Source: Alcanivorax sp. | GTDB taxonomy: Bacteria > Pseudomonadota > Gammaproteobacteria > Pseudomonadales > Alcanivoracaceae | Direction of reading: 5' to 3' | DNA: 64,000 nucleotides | Assembly (NCBI GenBank): GCA_017794945.1 | Contig: CP051239.1 | Span: forward strand, 1,726,692 to 1,790,691 | Shown here: positions 34,764-41,775 of the stretch, one piece after another | Position numbering within the stretch: position 1 is the first letter of the stretch | Layout: each line of letters starts with the position of its first letter | The notes under the pieces: model-generated | The model's input: the letters and a program-made list of their open reading frames with translations, nothing else | Databases searched by the model: none | Told to the model about the DNA's origin: nothing | Position numbers and translations under genes: made by a program

Positions 34764-35186
34764 CTACCAGCTGCCGGTGTTTTCCATCGACGCCCAGGGT
34801 TCCCGCGGGGGCAGGGCGTCACCTTTCTGCAGCAGCTCCACGGAGATCCGATCCGGCGAGCGCACGAACGCCATGTGGCCGTCCCGGGGCGGCCGGTTGA
34901 TGGTGTAGCCCATGTCCTGCAGGTGCGCGCAGAGCGCGTAGATGTCGTCCACCCGGAACGCCAGATGGCCGAAGTTGCGCGCCGAGCCCATGTCCTCTTC
35001 CGGGTCCCAGTTCCAGGTCAGCTCCAACTCCGCGTCCGGGGTCTCCGGGGCGGCCAGGAACACCAGCGTGAAACGCCCGCCGGGCACCTCCTTGCGGCGG
35101 TTCTCTTGCAGCCCCAGCCCTTCGCAATAAAAGCGCAATGACGCGTCCAGATCACTGACGCGCACCATGGTGTGCAGATATTTCAT
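34764..35186 (-). CDS. gloA: Lactoylglutathione lyase (glyoxalase I)
   Basis: 140 aa from ATG 35186, with AAGGGG before it; the frame to 35282 has no support. Metal ligands of GloA are present: His in [13 protein letters not shown], Glu in [11 protein letters not shown], His in [13 protein letters not shown], Glu in [10 protein letters not shown]. It isomerises the hemithioacetal of methylglyoxal and glutathione to S-lactoylglutathione. A longer acidic loop PEEDMGSAR replaces the short E. coli loop. Convergent with the aminotransferase gene. Confidence 0.88.
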   Translation of the reverse strand: MKYLHTMVRVSDLDASLRFYCEGLGLQENRRKEVPGGRFTLVFLAAPETPDAELELTWNWDPEEDMGSARNFGHLAFRVDDIYALCAHLQDMGYTINRPPRDGHMAFVRSPDRISVELLQKGDALPPREPWASMENTGSW

Positions 35187-35385
35187 AGGGATCCCCTTGC
35201 CGGCTGTGACGGGAAGCATGGTGCCCCGCCGATTGTGGGTGCACGATTGGAAGCGGATTCTGTCACGGTGTTGGCGGGCCACGCCAGCGATTGCCGGCCC
35301 CCGCCGACTCTGTTAAAACGAAATTGTATTCCAAAATAATGATATTGGTGCGCCACATGCCCACGCGTACCCAAAGGGAGAGCAC

Positions 35386-36852
35386 ATGGATTTACACCGT
35401 ATCGGCGCTTCGGCTCTGGCCCGCCGTATCAAGGACGGGGAGGTCACCGCCGAGGCCGCCCTGGAACACTTCATAGACCGTATTGAACGCTTCGACGGCG
35501 CCCTGAACGCGGTGGTGGTGCGCCGCTTCGAGCAGGCCCGCGAGCGTGCCCGCGAGACGGACCAGGCGCTGGCCCGGGGCGAGGATTGGGGCGCGCTGCA
35601 CGGCGTGCCGATGACCGTCAAAGAGACCTACGAAATCGCCGGCTGGCCCACCACCGCCGGCATCGAGGCGCTGCGCGACCATGTATCGGAGCGCACCAGC
35701 GTGGCGGTGCAGCGGCTGCTGGACGCCGGCGCGGTGATTTTCGGCAAGACCAATGTGCCCGCCTACGCCTCGGACCTGCAGACCTACAACGACATCCACG
35801 GCACCACCCGCAACCCCTGGAACCCGGACCTGACGCCGGGGGGTTCCTCCGGGGGCGCGGCGGCGGCGCTGGCCGCCGGTTTCACGCCGCTGGAGCTGGG
35901 CAGCGACATCGGCGGTTCGATCCGCACACCGGCCGCGTTTTGTGGCGTCTGCGGCCTGAAGCCGAGCTTCGGCCTGATCTCCACCCGCGGCCATGTGCCG
36001 GGCCCGCCCGGCGCCCTGGCCCGCCGTGATCTGTCCGTGGCCGGCCCCCTGGCCCGTCACGTGGCGGACCTGGAGCAAGCGCTCACTATTCTCGCGGCGC
36101 CTGACGACGAAGAGGCCACCGCCTGGCGCCTGGAGCTGCCGCCGGCCCGCCACCGGGAGCTGAAGGACTTCCGCGTCGCCACCTGGCTGGACGACCCGCG
36201 CTGCCCGGTGGACCGGCCCATCGTCGAGGCCCTGGAAGGGCTGAGCGCCCGGCTGGCGGAGCTGGGTACCTCGGTGGACGCCGGCGCCCGTCCCGAGGGG
36301 GTGACCCTGGGCGAGGCCCACGATATCTACTACCGGCTGCTCACCGGCACCATGGGCGAAGGGCTGCCCTCCGGGCTTTACGATCAGCTCAGCGAGGCCG
36401 CCGACAAGGCGCCCGCGCACGACCAGAGCTACCGCACCCTGTTCGCCCGGGGCGCCACCCAGTCCCACGCCGACTGGCAGCGCAGCCATGAGCAACGCAG
36501 CGTGATGCGCGCCGCCTGGGCGCGCTTCTTCCAGGACTTCGACGTGATGCTGTGCCCGGTGGTGCAGACCCTGCCGTTCAGCCATCGCCACACGCCGGGG
36601 CCGGACCAGCGCACGCTGACGGTGAACGGGGTGGAGCAACCTTACATGGACATTCTGGTGTGGGTGGGGCTGGCGGGCGCCGTCTATCTGCCCGCGGCCA
36701 CCGTGCCCATCGGCCTCACCGAAGACGGCTTGCCGCTGGCGGTGCAGGTTATCGGCCCCTATCTGGAGGACCGCACGGTGCTGGCGTTCGCCGCCGCCCT
36801 GGAGAGCCTGGTCGAGCCGCTGCCGCAGGCACCGCTGGTGGCGCCGGCGTGA
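35386..36852 (+). CDS. Amidase signature family protein
   Basis: 488 aa. The Ser-cis-Ser-Lys triad is visible: Lys79 in GVPMTVKET, the GGSSGG loop with Ser154/Ser155, and nucleophile Ser178 in LGSDIGGSIRTPA. C-terminal strand/loop WVGLAGAVYLPAATVPIGLTEDGLPLAVQVIGPY is typical. It hydrolyses carboxamides, nitrile-derived amides or amino-acid amides; the substrate is unknown. AGGGAG stands eight bases before the ATG. An AT-rich stretch at 35315-35346 probably holds its promoter. It precedes the TRAP operon but is separated by a 166-bp control region. Confidence 0.9.
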   Translation: MDLHRIGASALARRIKDGEVTAEAALEHFIDRIERFDGALNAVVVRRFEQARERARETDQALARGEDWGALHGVPMTVKETYEIAGWPTTAGIEALRDHVSERTSVAVQRLLDAGAVIFGKTNVPAYASDLQTYNDIHGTTRNPWNPDLTPGGSSGGAAAALAAGFTPLELGSDIGGSIRTPAAFCGVCGLKPSFGLISTRGHVPGPPGALARRDLSVAGPLARHVADLEQALTILAAPDDEEATAWRLELPPARHRELKDFRVATWLDDPRCPVDRPIVEALEGLSARLAELGTSVDAGARPEGVTLGEAHDIYYRLLTGTMGEGLPSGLYDQLSEAADKAPAHDQSYRTLFARGATQSHADWQRSHEQRSVMRAAWARFFQDFDVMLCPVVQTLPFSHRHTPGPDQRTLTVNGVEQPYMDILVWVGLAGAVYLPAATVPIGLTEDGLPLAVQVIGPYLEDRTVLAFAAALESLVEPLPQAPLVAPA

Positions 36853-36949
36853 AGGGGTGACACTGAATATACCTTGCGACAAATTGAGGGTGTGGCGCGG
36901 CGGAAAGCTGTGCTACATTTCAGATCCTGGTTTCATTTTACGCCCTCGC

Positions 36950-36980
36950 TATTCCGCTATGCGAAATAACCATGCGGAAT
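36950..36980. promoter_or_regulatory. Inverted-repeat operator upstream of the TRAP operon
   Basis: TATTCCGC-TAT-GCGAAATA (36950-36968) is an inverted repeat with 7 of 8 paired positions; a further GCGGAAT at 36974-36980 is the exact complement of ATTCCGC at 36951-36957. Sites of this form (TTCCGC-NNN-GCGGAA) are typical for IclR-family regulators. No such regulator gene is in the window. Confidence 0.5.
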
Positions 36981-37018
36981 TTGTGAGATAAGCAGCACAA
37001 CAACAACAGGAGTTTTCC

Positions 37019-38065
37019 ATGACTCTGCTCAGCGTATTCCGCAAGCAATTGATGATCGGCGGTTCGGCTCTGGCTTTCGCGACAGCCACGGTCTTCTCCC
37101 CCCTGGCCCAGGCCGCGGAGGACACCATCACCTGGAAAGTGCAGTCGCACTGGCCCGGTTCCAGCAGTTCCTACGAGGACAGCCTCAAGCGTATCAAGCG
37201 GGTGTTGGAAGAGCGCACCGACGGCAAACTGAAGCTCGAGCTCTACGAAGCCGGCGCCCTGTTCAAGGCCCAGGAAACCTTTAACGCGGTCAGCCGTGGC
37301 GTGATTCAGATGGGCACCATTTCCCCGGCCTATGCCCAGGACAAGATGAGCCTGGCCGGCATCGCCTCGGGCTTGCCCTTCGCGTTCCGCAACGTCTGGG
37401 AAGCGGCTTACTTCCACAAGAACATGGGCTTTGAAGACATGCTTCGCGAGGAAGCGGCCAAGCACAACGTCTACTACTCCACCGACAAGGTGTACCCCAC
37501 CGAGATGGTGGTGAAGAAGCCGATCGAAAGCTGGGATGATTTCACTTCCCTGAAGATCCGTTCTTCCGGCGCCCTGCAGAAGTTCCTCAGTGAAGCCGGC
37601 GCGGCGGGCACCTACATCCCGGGCGGCGAGCTGTATCAGGCGCTGTCCAGCGGCGTGGTTGACGGTGCGCACTGGGGCGCCGCCCAGGGTGCAGCCAGCA
37701 TGGGTCTCTACGAAGTGGCCAAGTACCACGTACAGCCGGCTCTGAACATCGCCGGTACCGACGCCTTCATCGTTAGCCAGAAGGCGCTGGACAAGCTGCC
37801 CGAAGGCATGGCCAAGATCGTCAAGGATTCGCTCAATGAGCAGTTCTGGATTCGCACCAACGAATACCTCTACAAAGAGCGGATCACGCTGGCCAAGGTG
37901 ATGGCCGAGCAGGATGTGAAGATCAACACCATGCCCCAGGACGTGCAAGACAAGCTGGCCAAAACCGCCCAGAAAATGTGGGACGAGGAAGCCAAGCGTA
38001 GCGACAAGGCCGCCGAAGTGGTTGAGAAGCTGAAAGGCTTCCTGTCCGATCTCGGCTACCTGTAA
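37019..38065 (+). CDS. dctP: TRAP transporter substrate-binding protein
   Basis: 348 aa. Signal peptide with cleavage after AQA (residue ~33; SPLAQAAEDTITW). The DctP family is shown by WKVQSHWPGSSSSYEDSLKRIKRVLEERTDGKLKLELYEAGAL, MVVKKPIESWDDFTSLKIRSSG and the Arg of the carboxylate pocket in KIRSSGALQKF. It captures an organic acid in the periplasm for the DctQM permease. It is followed by a hairpin-T-tract attenuator before dctQ, which would give a surplus of binding protein. CAGGAG lies upstream of the ATG. Confidence 0.92.
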   Translation: MTLLSVFRKQLMIGGSALAFATATVFSPLAQAAEDTITWKVQSHWPGSSSSYEDSLKRIKRVLEERTDGKLKLELYEAGALFKAQETFNAVSRGVIQMGTISPAYAQDKMSLAGIASGLPFAFRNVWEAAYFHKNMGFEDMLREEAAKHNVYYSTDKVYPTEMVVKKPIESWDDFTSLKIRSSGALQKFLSEAGAAGTYIPGGELYQALSSGVVDGAHWGAAQGAASMGLYEVAKYHVQPALNIAGTDAFIVSQKALDKLPEGMAKIVKDSLNEQFWIRTNEYLYKERITLAKVMAEQDVKINTMPQDVQDKLAKTAQKMWDEEAKRSDKAAEVVEKLKGFLSDLGYL

Positions 38066-38081
38066 CACCCGAGAGCGCCCC

Positions 38082-38110
38082 GGGGGAGCCACGCGGCTCC
38101 CCCTTTTATT
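38082..38110 (+). terminator. Attenuator between dctP and dctQ
   Basis: GGGGGAGCC-ACGC-GGCTCCCCC is a perfect 9-bp stem followed by TTTTATT, 17 bases past the dctP stop. With dctQM on the same strand and no promoter seen between, it probably lets only part of the transcripts through. Confidence 0.8.
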
Positions 38111-38141
38111 GTCCGACTATTGAGCCCCCCGCGGAGGAATC

Positions 38142-38729
38142 ATGTCCTTCCTGCAGACGCTGATAAACGGGGTGACCCGCCTGAACGACTTTCTTGGCCG
38201 CTGGATCGCCCATCTGATCTTCGCCATGACTGCTCTGCTTCTTTTCGAGGTCATTTGCCGTTATCTGTTTGACGCTCCCACGGTCTGGACCACCGAGTTC
38301 GCCCAGTTCCTGTTCGCCATCTATTCGATCATGGCGGGCGGTTATGTCATGGCGCACCGGGGTCACGTCAACGTGGATCTGTTGTATTCCCATTTTTCGC
38401 CGCGCGTTCAGGCGGTGATCGATGTGTGCACCTCCGTGGTGTTCTACATTTTTATTCTCGCGTTTTTGTATTTCGGTACGTCCATGGCCTGGGAATCCTT
38501 CCAGGGCCAGGAAACCACCTATTCCGCCTGGAACCCGCCGGTATGGCCGGTCAAGGCGTTTATCCCGCTGGCGGTCACGCTGGTGCTGTTGCAGGGCACC
38601 GTGAAGTTACTGCGTGACATCGCCGTGGCGATCAACCCGGAGAATGCCAAGGTGTTGAAAGACGGCCTGGATGACGGTGAGGGCGTCGCCGACAACATCG
38701 AAACCGATGTGAAGGAGCAGCACCGATGA
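38142..38729 (+). CDS. dctQ: TRAP transporter small permease
   Basis: 195 aa with four membrane helices (about residues 20-40, 55-75, 92-118 and 138-158). The DctQ signature FEVICRYLFDAPTVWTTEFAQFLF and VMAHRGHVNVDLLYSHFSPR are present. It binds the large DctM subunit. GCGGAGGAATC lies before the ATG. Its stop overlaps the dctM start by four bases (ATGA), so the two are co-translated. The C-terminal tail is acidic. Confidence 0.92.
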   Translation: MSFLQTLINGVTRLNDFLGRWIAHLIFAMTALLLFEVICRYLFDAPTVWTTEFAQFLFAIYSIMAGGYVMAHRGHVNVDLLYSHFSPRVQAVIDVCTSVVFYIFILAFLYFGTSMAWESFQGQETTYSAWNPPVWPVKAFIPLAVTLVLLQGTVKLLRDIAVAINPENAKVLKDGLDDGEGVADNIETDVKEQHR

Positions 38730-40036
38730 GCATCGAAATGATTACCCTGCTGTTCTTCGGCTCGCTGCTGTTCTTCCTGGTGCTTGGCCTGCCGCTGGCC
38801 TTCGTGCTGGGCGGCGTCTCGGTGATCTTCCTGTATTTCACCTGGGGCCCGGACGCCTTCTACATGGTCGCTTCGCAGATATGGAGCACCATGGGCAACT
38901 TCACCCTGGTGGCGATACCGCTGTTCGTGTTCATGGCCATGGTGCTGGAGCGCACCGGCGTCGCCAAGGATCTCTACCGCATGATGTACCTGTGGTGGGG
39001 CGGACTGCGCGGCGGCCTGGCCATCGGCACCCTGGGTATCTGCGCTATCTTCGCCGCCATGTGTGGCATTTCCGGCGCCGCCGTGGTGGCCATGGGCACC
39101 ATCGCGCTGCCGTCCATGCTCGAGCGTGGTTACGACAAGCGCATGGTGCTCGGCTGCATCAACACCGGGGGCGGCTGGGGCATTCTGATTCCGCCCAGCA
39201 TCCTGATGATCCTCTATTCGCTGATCACCGGCGTGTCGGTGGGCCAGATGTTCGCCGCCGGCGTGCTGCCGGGCATCCTGCTGATGGTGCTGACCTGCCT
39301 CTACATCATCGTGCGCTGCTACTTCCAGCCGCATCTGGCCCCGGCCCTGCCCAAGGACGAGCGCGCCTCCTGGCGGGAAAAGATGCTCGCCCTGCGCGCC
39401 GTGATCCTGCCCATCATCATCGTCGTGGTGACCCTGGGCTCGATCATCGCCGGCGTCACCACGCCCACCGAAGCGGCCGCCGTGGGTGTGTTCGGCGCGC
39501 TGGTCTCGGCGCTGGTGTACCGCAAGTTCTCCTGGGAGCTGATGCGCGACGCCTCGATCCGCACCTTCAAGCTCACCGGTATGATCATGTGGATTCTGTT
39601 CGCGGCCCACGCGTTCAGTGCCGCCTACCAGAGCATGGGTGCGCAGGAGCTGATCGAAGGCATGATCACTGGTATTCCGGGTGGCCCCTGGGCCGTGATC
39701 ATCACCATGATGGTGATCGTGTTCTTCCTGGCCATGGTGCTGGACCCGGTCGGCATCATGCTGATCACGCTGCCGGTGTTCCTGCCCATCGTGCAGTCCA
39801 TGGGCTTTGATCCGGTGTGGTTCGGTATCCTGTTCGTGATCAACATGGAGATCGGCTACATGACGCCACCCTTCGGGTTTAATTTGTTCTATTTGAAGGG
39901 CGTGGTGCCGCCGAGTATCACCATGAAGGACATCTATGTGTCGGTGATTCCGTTCGTGCTGGTGGAGATTGTCGGCCTGGCGCTGATTATGATCTTCCCG
40001 GAGATCGCCACCTATCTGCCCGACCTGATGTTCTGA
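38726..40036 (+). CDS. dctM: TRAP transporter large permease
   Basis: 436 aa with about twelve membrane helices. DctM features: VAIPLFVFMAMVLERTGVAKDLYRMMYLWWGGLRGGLA, ICAIFAAMCGISGAAVVAMGTIALPSMLERGYDKRMVLGCINTGGGWGILIPPSI, and the second-half repeat near FLAMVLDPVGIMLITLPVFLP. It moves substrate using the sodium gradient. The substrate of the set cannot be read from sequence; the amidase upstream hints at a carboxylate. A strong terminator follows. Confidence 0.93.
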   Translation: MSIEMITLLFFGSLLFFLVLGLPLAFVLGGVSVIFLYFTWGPDAFYMVASQIWSTMGNFTLVAIPLFVFMAMVLERTGVAKDLYRMMYLWWGGLRGGLAIGTLGICAIFAAMCGISGAAVVAMGTIALPSMLERGYDKRMVLGCINTGGGWGILIPPSILMILYSLITGVSVGQMFAAGVLPGILLMVLTCLYIIVRCYFQPHLAPALPKDERASWREKMLALRAVILPIIIVVVTLGSIIAGVTTPTEAAAVGVFGALVSALVYRKFSWELMRDASIRTFKLTGMIMWILFAAHAFSAAYQSMGAQELIEGMITGIPGGPWAVIITMMVIVFFLAMVLDPVGIMLITLPVFLPIVQSMGFDPVWFGILFVINMEIGYMTPPFGFNLFYLKGVVPPSITMKDIYVSVIPFVLVEIVGLALIMIFPEIATYLPDLMF

Positions 40037-40060
40037 CCGCGCTTTCATGCGGCCCCGAAG

Positions 40061-40093
40061 AGCCCGGCGTGCGAAAGCACCCCGGGCTTTTTT
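40061..40093 (+). terminator. Terminator of the TRAP operon
   Basis: AGCCCGG-c-GTGC-GAAA-GCAC-c-CCGGGCT closed by a GAAA tetraloop and followed by TTTTTT. Confidence 0.92.
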
Positions 40094-40162
40094 CTTTAGC
40101 GATGGGTGCTCCGAACCGGGAACGGGGTGTAATCCTGTCCCGTTCCCTCCAGATGGACCGCT

Positions 40163-40270
40163 CCGGGATCGGGTGTGCCCGTCCAGGACACGCCACGAGT
40201 ACGTCCCTGTAGGCTCGCGTTTGGCCGTCCCTGGCCAAACACGGTCCTGGACGGGCACACCCGATCCCGG
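40163..40270 (-). repeat. Palindromic element A (56-bp core in 26-bp perfect arms)
   Basis: Arms 40163-40188 (CCGGGATCGGGTGTGCCC...) and 40245-40270 are perfect inverted repeats of 26 bp. The enclosed 56-bp core (40189-40244) includes its own hairpin GTTTGGCC-GTCCCT-GGCCAAAC. The core is the reverse complement of the core of element B with 53 of 56 identities, while the arms have a different sequence from those of B apart from the last CCAGGA. Confidence 0.85.
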
Positions 40271-40311
40271 CGCTCCTTGGGAAATTCCGCCAAGAGTGCT
40301 ACGAAGCCAGA

Positions 40312-40341
40312 TTTGTGGGAGCGGGCCCCGCCCGCGAAAGG
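40312..40341 (+). repeat. REP-like unit
   Basis: TTTGTGGGAGC then a hairpin GCGGGC-CCC-GCCCGC, closing with GCGAAAGG. It matches the general shape of Pseudomonas-type REP sequences (TGTGGGAGC... GCCCGCG). A second copy lies inverted at 40431-40460. Confidence 0.7.
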
Positions 40342-40430
40342 GTGACCTTAGCCACCCGGTGAGGTACCTGAGACCTGGTTAGTGTTCCGCTTTTATAGCT
40401 CTCTGGAATCCTGCCGGCCGGCTTTGCCGA

Positions 40431-40460
40431 CCTTTCGCTTGCAAGGCAAGCTCCCACAAA
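40431..40460 (-). repeat. REP-like unit, inverted copy with changed stem
   Basis: Read on the minus strand it begins TTTGTGGGAGC and ends GCGAAAGG exactly like the copy at 40312, but its hairpin is GCTTGC-CTT-GCAAGC instead of GCGGGC-CCC-GCCCGC. Both strands of the stem changed together, so the fold is preserved. The two copies together form a BIME-like pair. Confidence 0.7.
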
Positions 40461-40521
40461 CGTCGCTCCGTAGAAGGCGCCGGACGGTGTTCTGACCCGT
40501 GGCGGTGGTCTCTTCGCATCA

Positions 40522-40633
40522 GCGAGGTACCGGGCAGGGCTACCCAGGACCGTGTTTGGCCAGGGACGGCCAAACGCGAGCCTACAGGGATGTACTTGCG
40601 GCGTGTCCTGGGTAGCCCTGCCCGGTACCTCGC
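40522..40633 (+). repeat. Palindromic element B (56-bp core in 28-bp perfect arms)
   Basis: Arms 40522-40549 (GCGAGGTACCGGGCAGGG...) and 40606-40633 are perfect inverted repeats of 28 bp. The core, 40550-40605, starts CCGTGTTTGGCCAGGGACGG and is 53/56 identical to element A's core on the opposite strand. Stem sequences differ between A and B; pairing does not. Confidence 0.85.
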
Positions 40634-40734
40634 CCTCGCTGGAGGGACGCATCTCCCGGAAGCCACCACCATTGCGCCGCGTCTCCGATACGGAGCACCA
40701 TACTTCGCCAACAATAAAAACCCGGGAGAAAGAA

Positions 40735-41295
40735 GTGGGCTACATCGACCCCCAGGCGCGCACCGACCAGGCCGCCTATATCCATGAGTCCGCCTGGCTG
40801 TACGGCGACATCGAACTGGCGGAAGGCGCCTCGGTGTGGATCAACGCCGCGCTCCGCGCCGAGCTCCATGACATCCGCATCGGCCGCTACACCAACCTGC
40901 AAGACTTCGTCATGGTGCACATTGGCAACCACACCGGTACCCGCATCGGCGATTACTGTTCGATCACCCACCATGTGACGCTGCACGGCTGCACCATCGG
41001 CGATAACTGTCTGGTGGGCATCAACAGTACCATCATGGACGGCTGCGTGATCGGTGATAACTGCATCATCGCCGGTCACACTTTTCTCAAAGAGGGCACC
41101 GTGATTCCCGATAACTCGATTGTCATGGGCGCCCCGGGCAAGGTGGTGAAGACCCGCGACTGCGGCGGGCCCAACCGGATCAACGCGCTCGCTTACTATA
41201 AGAACGCGCTGGCCTACCAGCGGGGTGATTTTCGTGCCTGGGCACAGCCGGATTTCTTCCAGCAACTGCGCCGTGAGGTGGGCGAGGCGGATTGA
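40735..41295 (+). CDS. Gamma-carbonic anhydrase family protein
   Basis: 186 aa from GTG 40735, preceded by GGGAGAAAG; the frame stays open leftward through repeat DNA, which is not coding. Left-handed beta-helix hexapeptides fill residues 10-140 (HESAWLYGDIELAEGASVWINAALRAE, IGDNCLVGINSTIMDGCVIGDNCIIAG). Zinc ligands are the histidines in MVHIGNH and SITHHVTLHGC. It belongs to the YrdA/CaiE group; some members have carbonic anhydrase activity, others none measured. C-terminal helix packs on the trimer. Confidence 0.88.
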   Translation: MGYIDPQARTDQAAYIHESAWLYGDIELAEGASVWINAALRAELHDIRIGRYTNLQDFVMVHIGNHTGTRIGDYCSITHHVTLHGCTIGDNCLVGINSTIMDGCVIGDNCIIAGHTFLKEGTVIPDNSIVMGAPGKVVKTRDCGGPNRINALAYYKNALAYQRGDFRAWAQPDFFQQLRREVGEAD

Positions 41296-41376
41296 GCCCG
41301 GCGTTGTCGAGACGCCGACCGCCGGTTCGACTGTGGAGTATCGATGCCCAATGGCGTTTGCTCCCGGAGAATCGAG

Positions 41377-41775
41377 ATGGATTATATTTGCCTGGTGTAC
41401 GTGGATGAGAACCGGTTGGCGTCACTGCCGCGCGCTGAGCGGGATACTTTGCTGGCGAAGACCTGCGACTACCGGCACGCCCTGATCACCGAGCGGCACT
41501 ATCAGTGGGGCCAGTGGTTGCCGTCCGCGCGGCTGGCGACCACCTTGCGCCACCGTGACGGCGGCCTGCGCTTGCGCGACGGCGCCGCCGTCCGGGGCGA
41601 GGAGCAGTTGGGGCTGGTGGTGTTGCTGCGCGCCCGGGATCTGGACCAGGCGTTAACGCTGGCCGCCGGGCTGCCGTTAGTGCAGCTGGGCTGCGTGGAG
41701 GTGCGCCCGCTCAGTGAGCAGGCGCCCTGGGTGCGTCAGGGAGACACTTACGGGAGGGAGGCCTTTGCAGATTAG
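41377..41775 (+). CDS. YCII/DGPF-domain protein
   Basis: 132 aa from ATG 41377 (MDYICLVYVDENRL), the standard start of this family; GGAGAATCGAG precedes it. The fold is a ferredoxin-like YCII domain, with RLRDGAAVRGEEQLGLVVLLRARDLDQALTLAAGLP in place of the usual DGPF stretch (here GAAVRGEE, so the DGPF residues are changed). DGPF proteins are paired with ECF42 sigma factors; their function is unproven. Its stop overlaps the sigma-factor start by 11 bases. Confidence 0.8.
   Translation: MDYICLVYVDENRLASLPRAERDTLLAKTCDYRHALITERHYQWGQWLPSARLATTLRHRDGGLRLRDGAAVRGEEQLGLVVLLRARDLDQALTLAAGLPLVQLGCVEVRPLSEQAPWVRQGDTYGREAFAD

Larger units (their letters stand above)
40105..40699. repeat. Nested inverted-repeat island
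   Basis: This 698-base gap has no credible gene. It is bounded by GGTGCTCCG (40105-40113) and its exact complement CGGAGCACC (40691-40699). In order inside: a 9-bp hairpin (GGGAACGGG 40118-40126 / CCCGTTCCC 40139-40147), palindromic element A, a REP-like unit, the inverted REP-like unit, and palindromic element B in inverted orientation to A. The whole island is therefore roughly mirror-symmetric about 40385. The promoter and ribosome site of the gamma-carbonic anhydrase lie at its right edge. Confidence 0.75.

Noticed and set aside
38519..40258. 579-codon minus-strand frame opposite dctQM and into the repeat island
   Set aside because: His/Asp/Gln-rich shadow; it crosses a strong terminator and palindromic repeats.
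40105..40699. CRISPR array
   Set aside because: Repeats are inverted pairs with long arms, not regularly spaced direct repeats with unique spacers; no cas genes.
40047..40714. Several short frames inside the repeat island
   Set aside because: They consist of the inverted repeats themselves (the same peptide pieces recur on both strands), so they are not genes.
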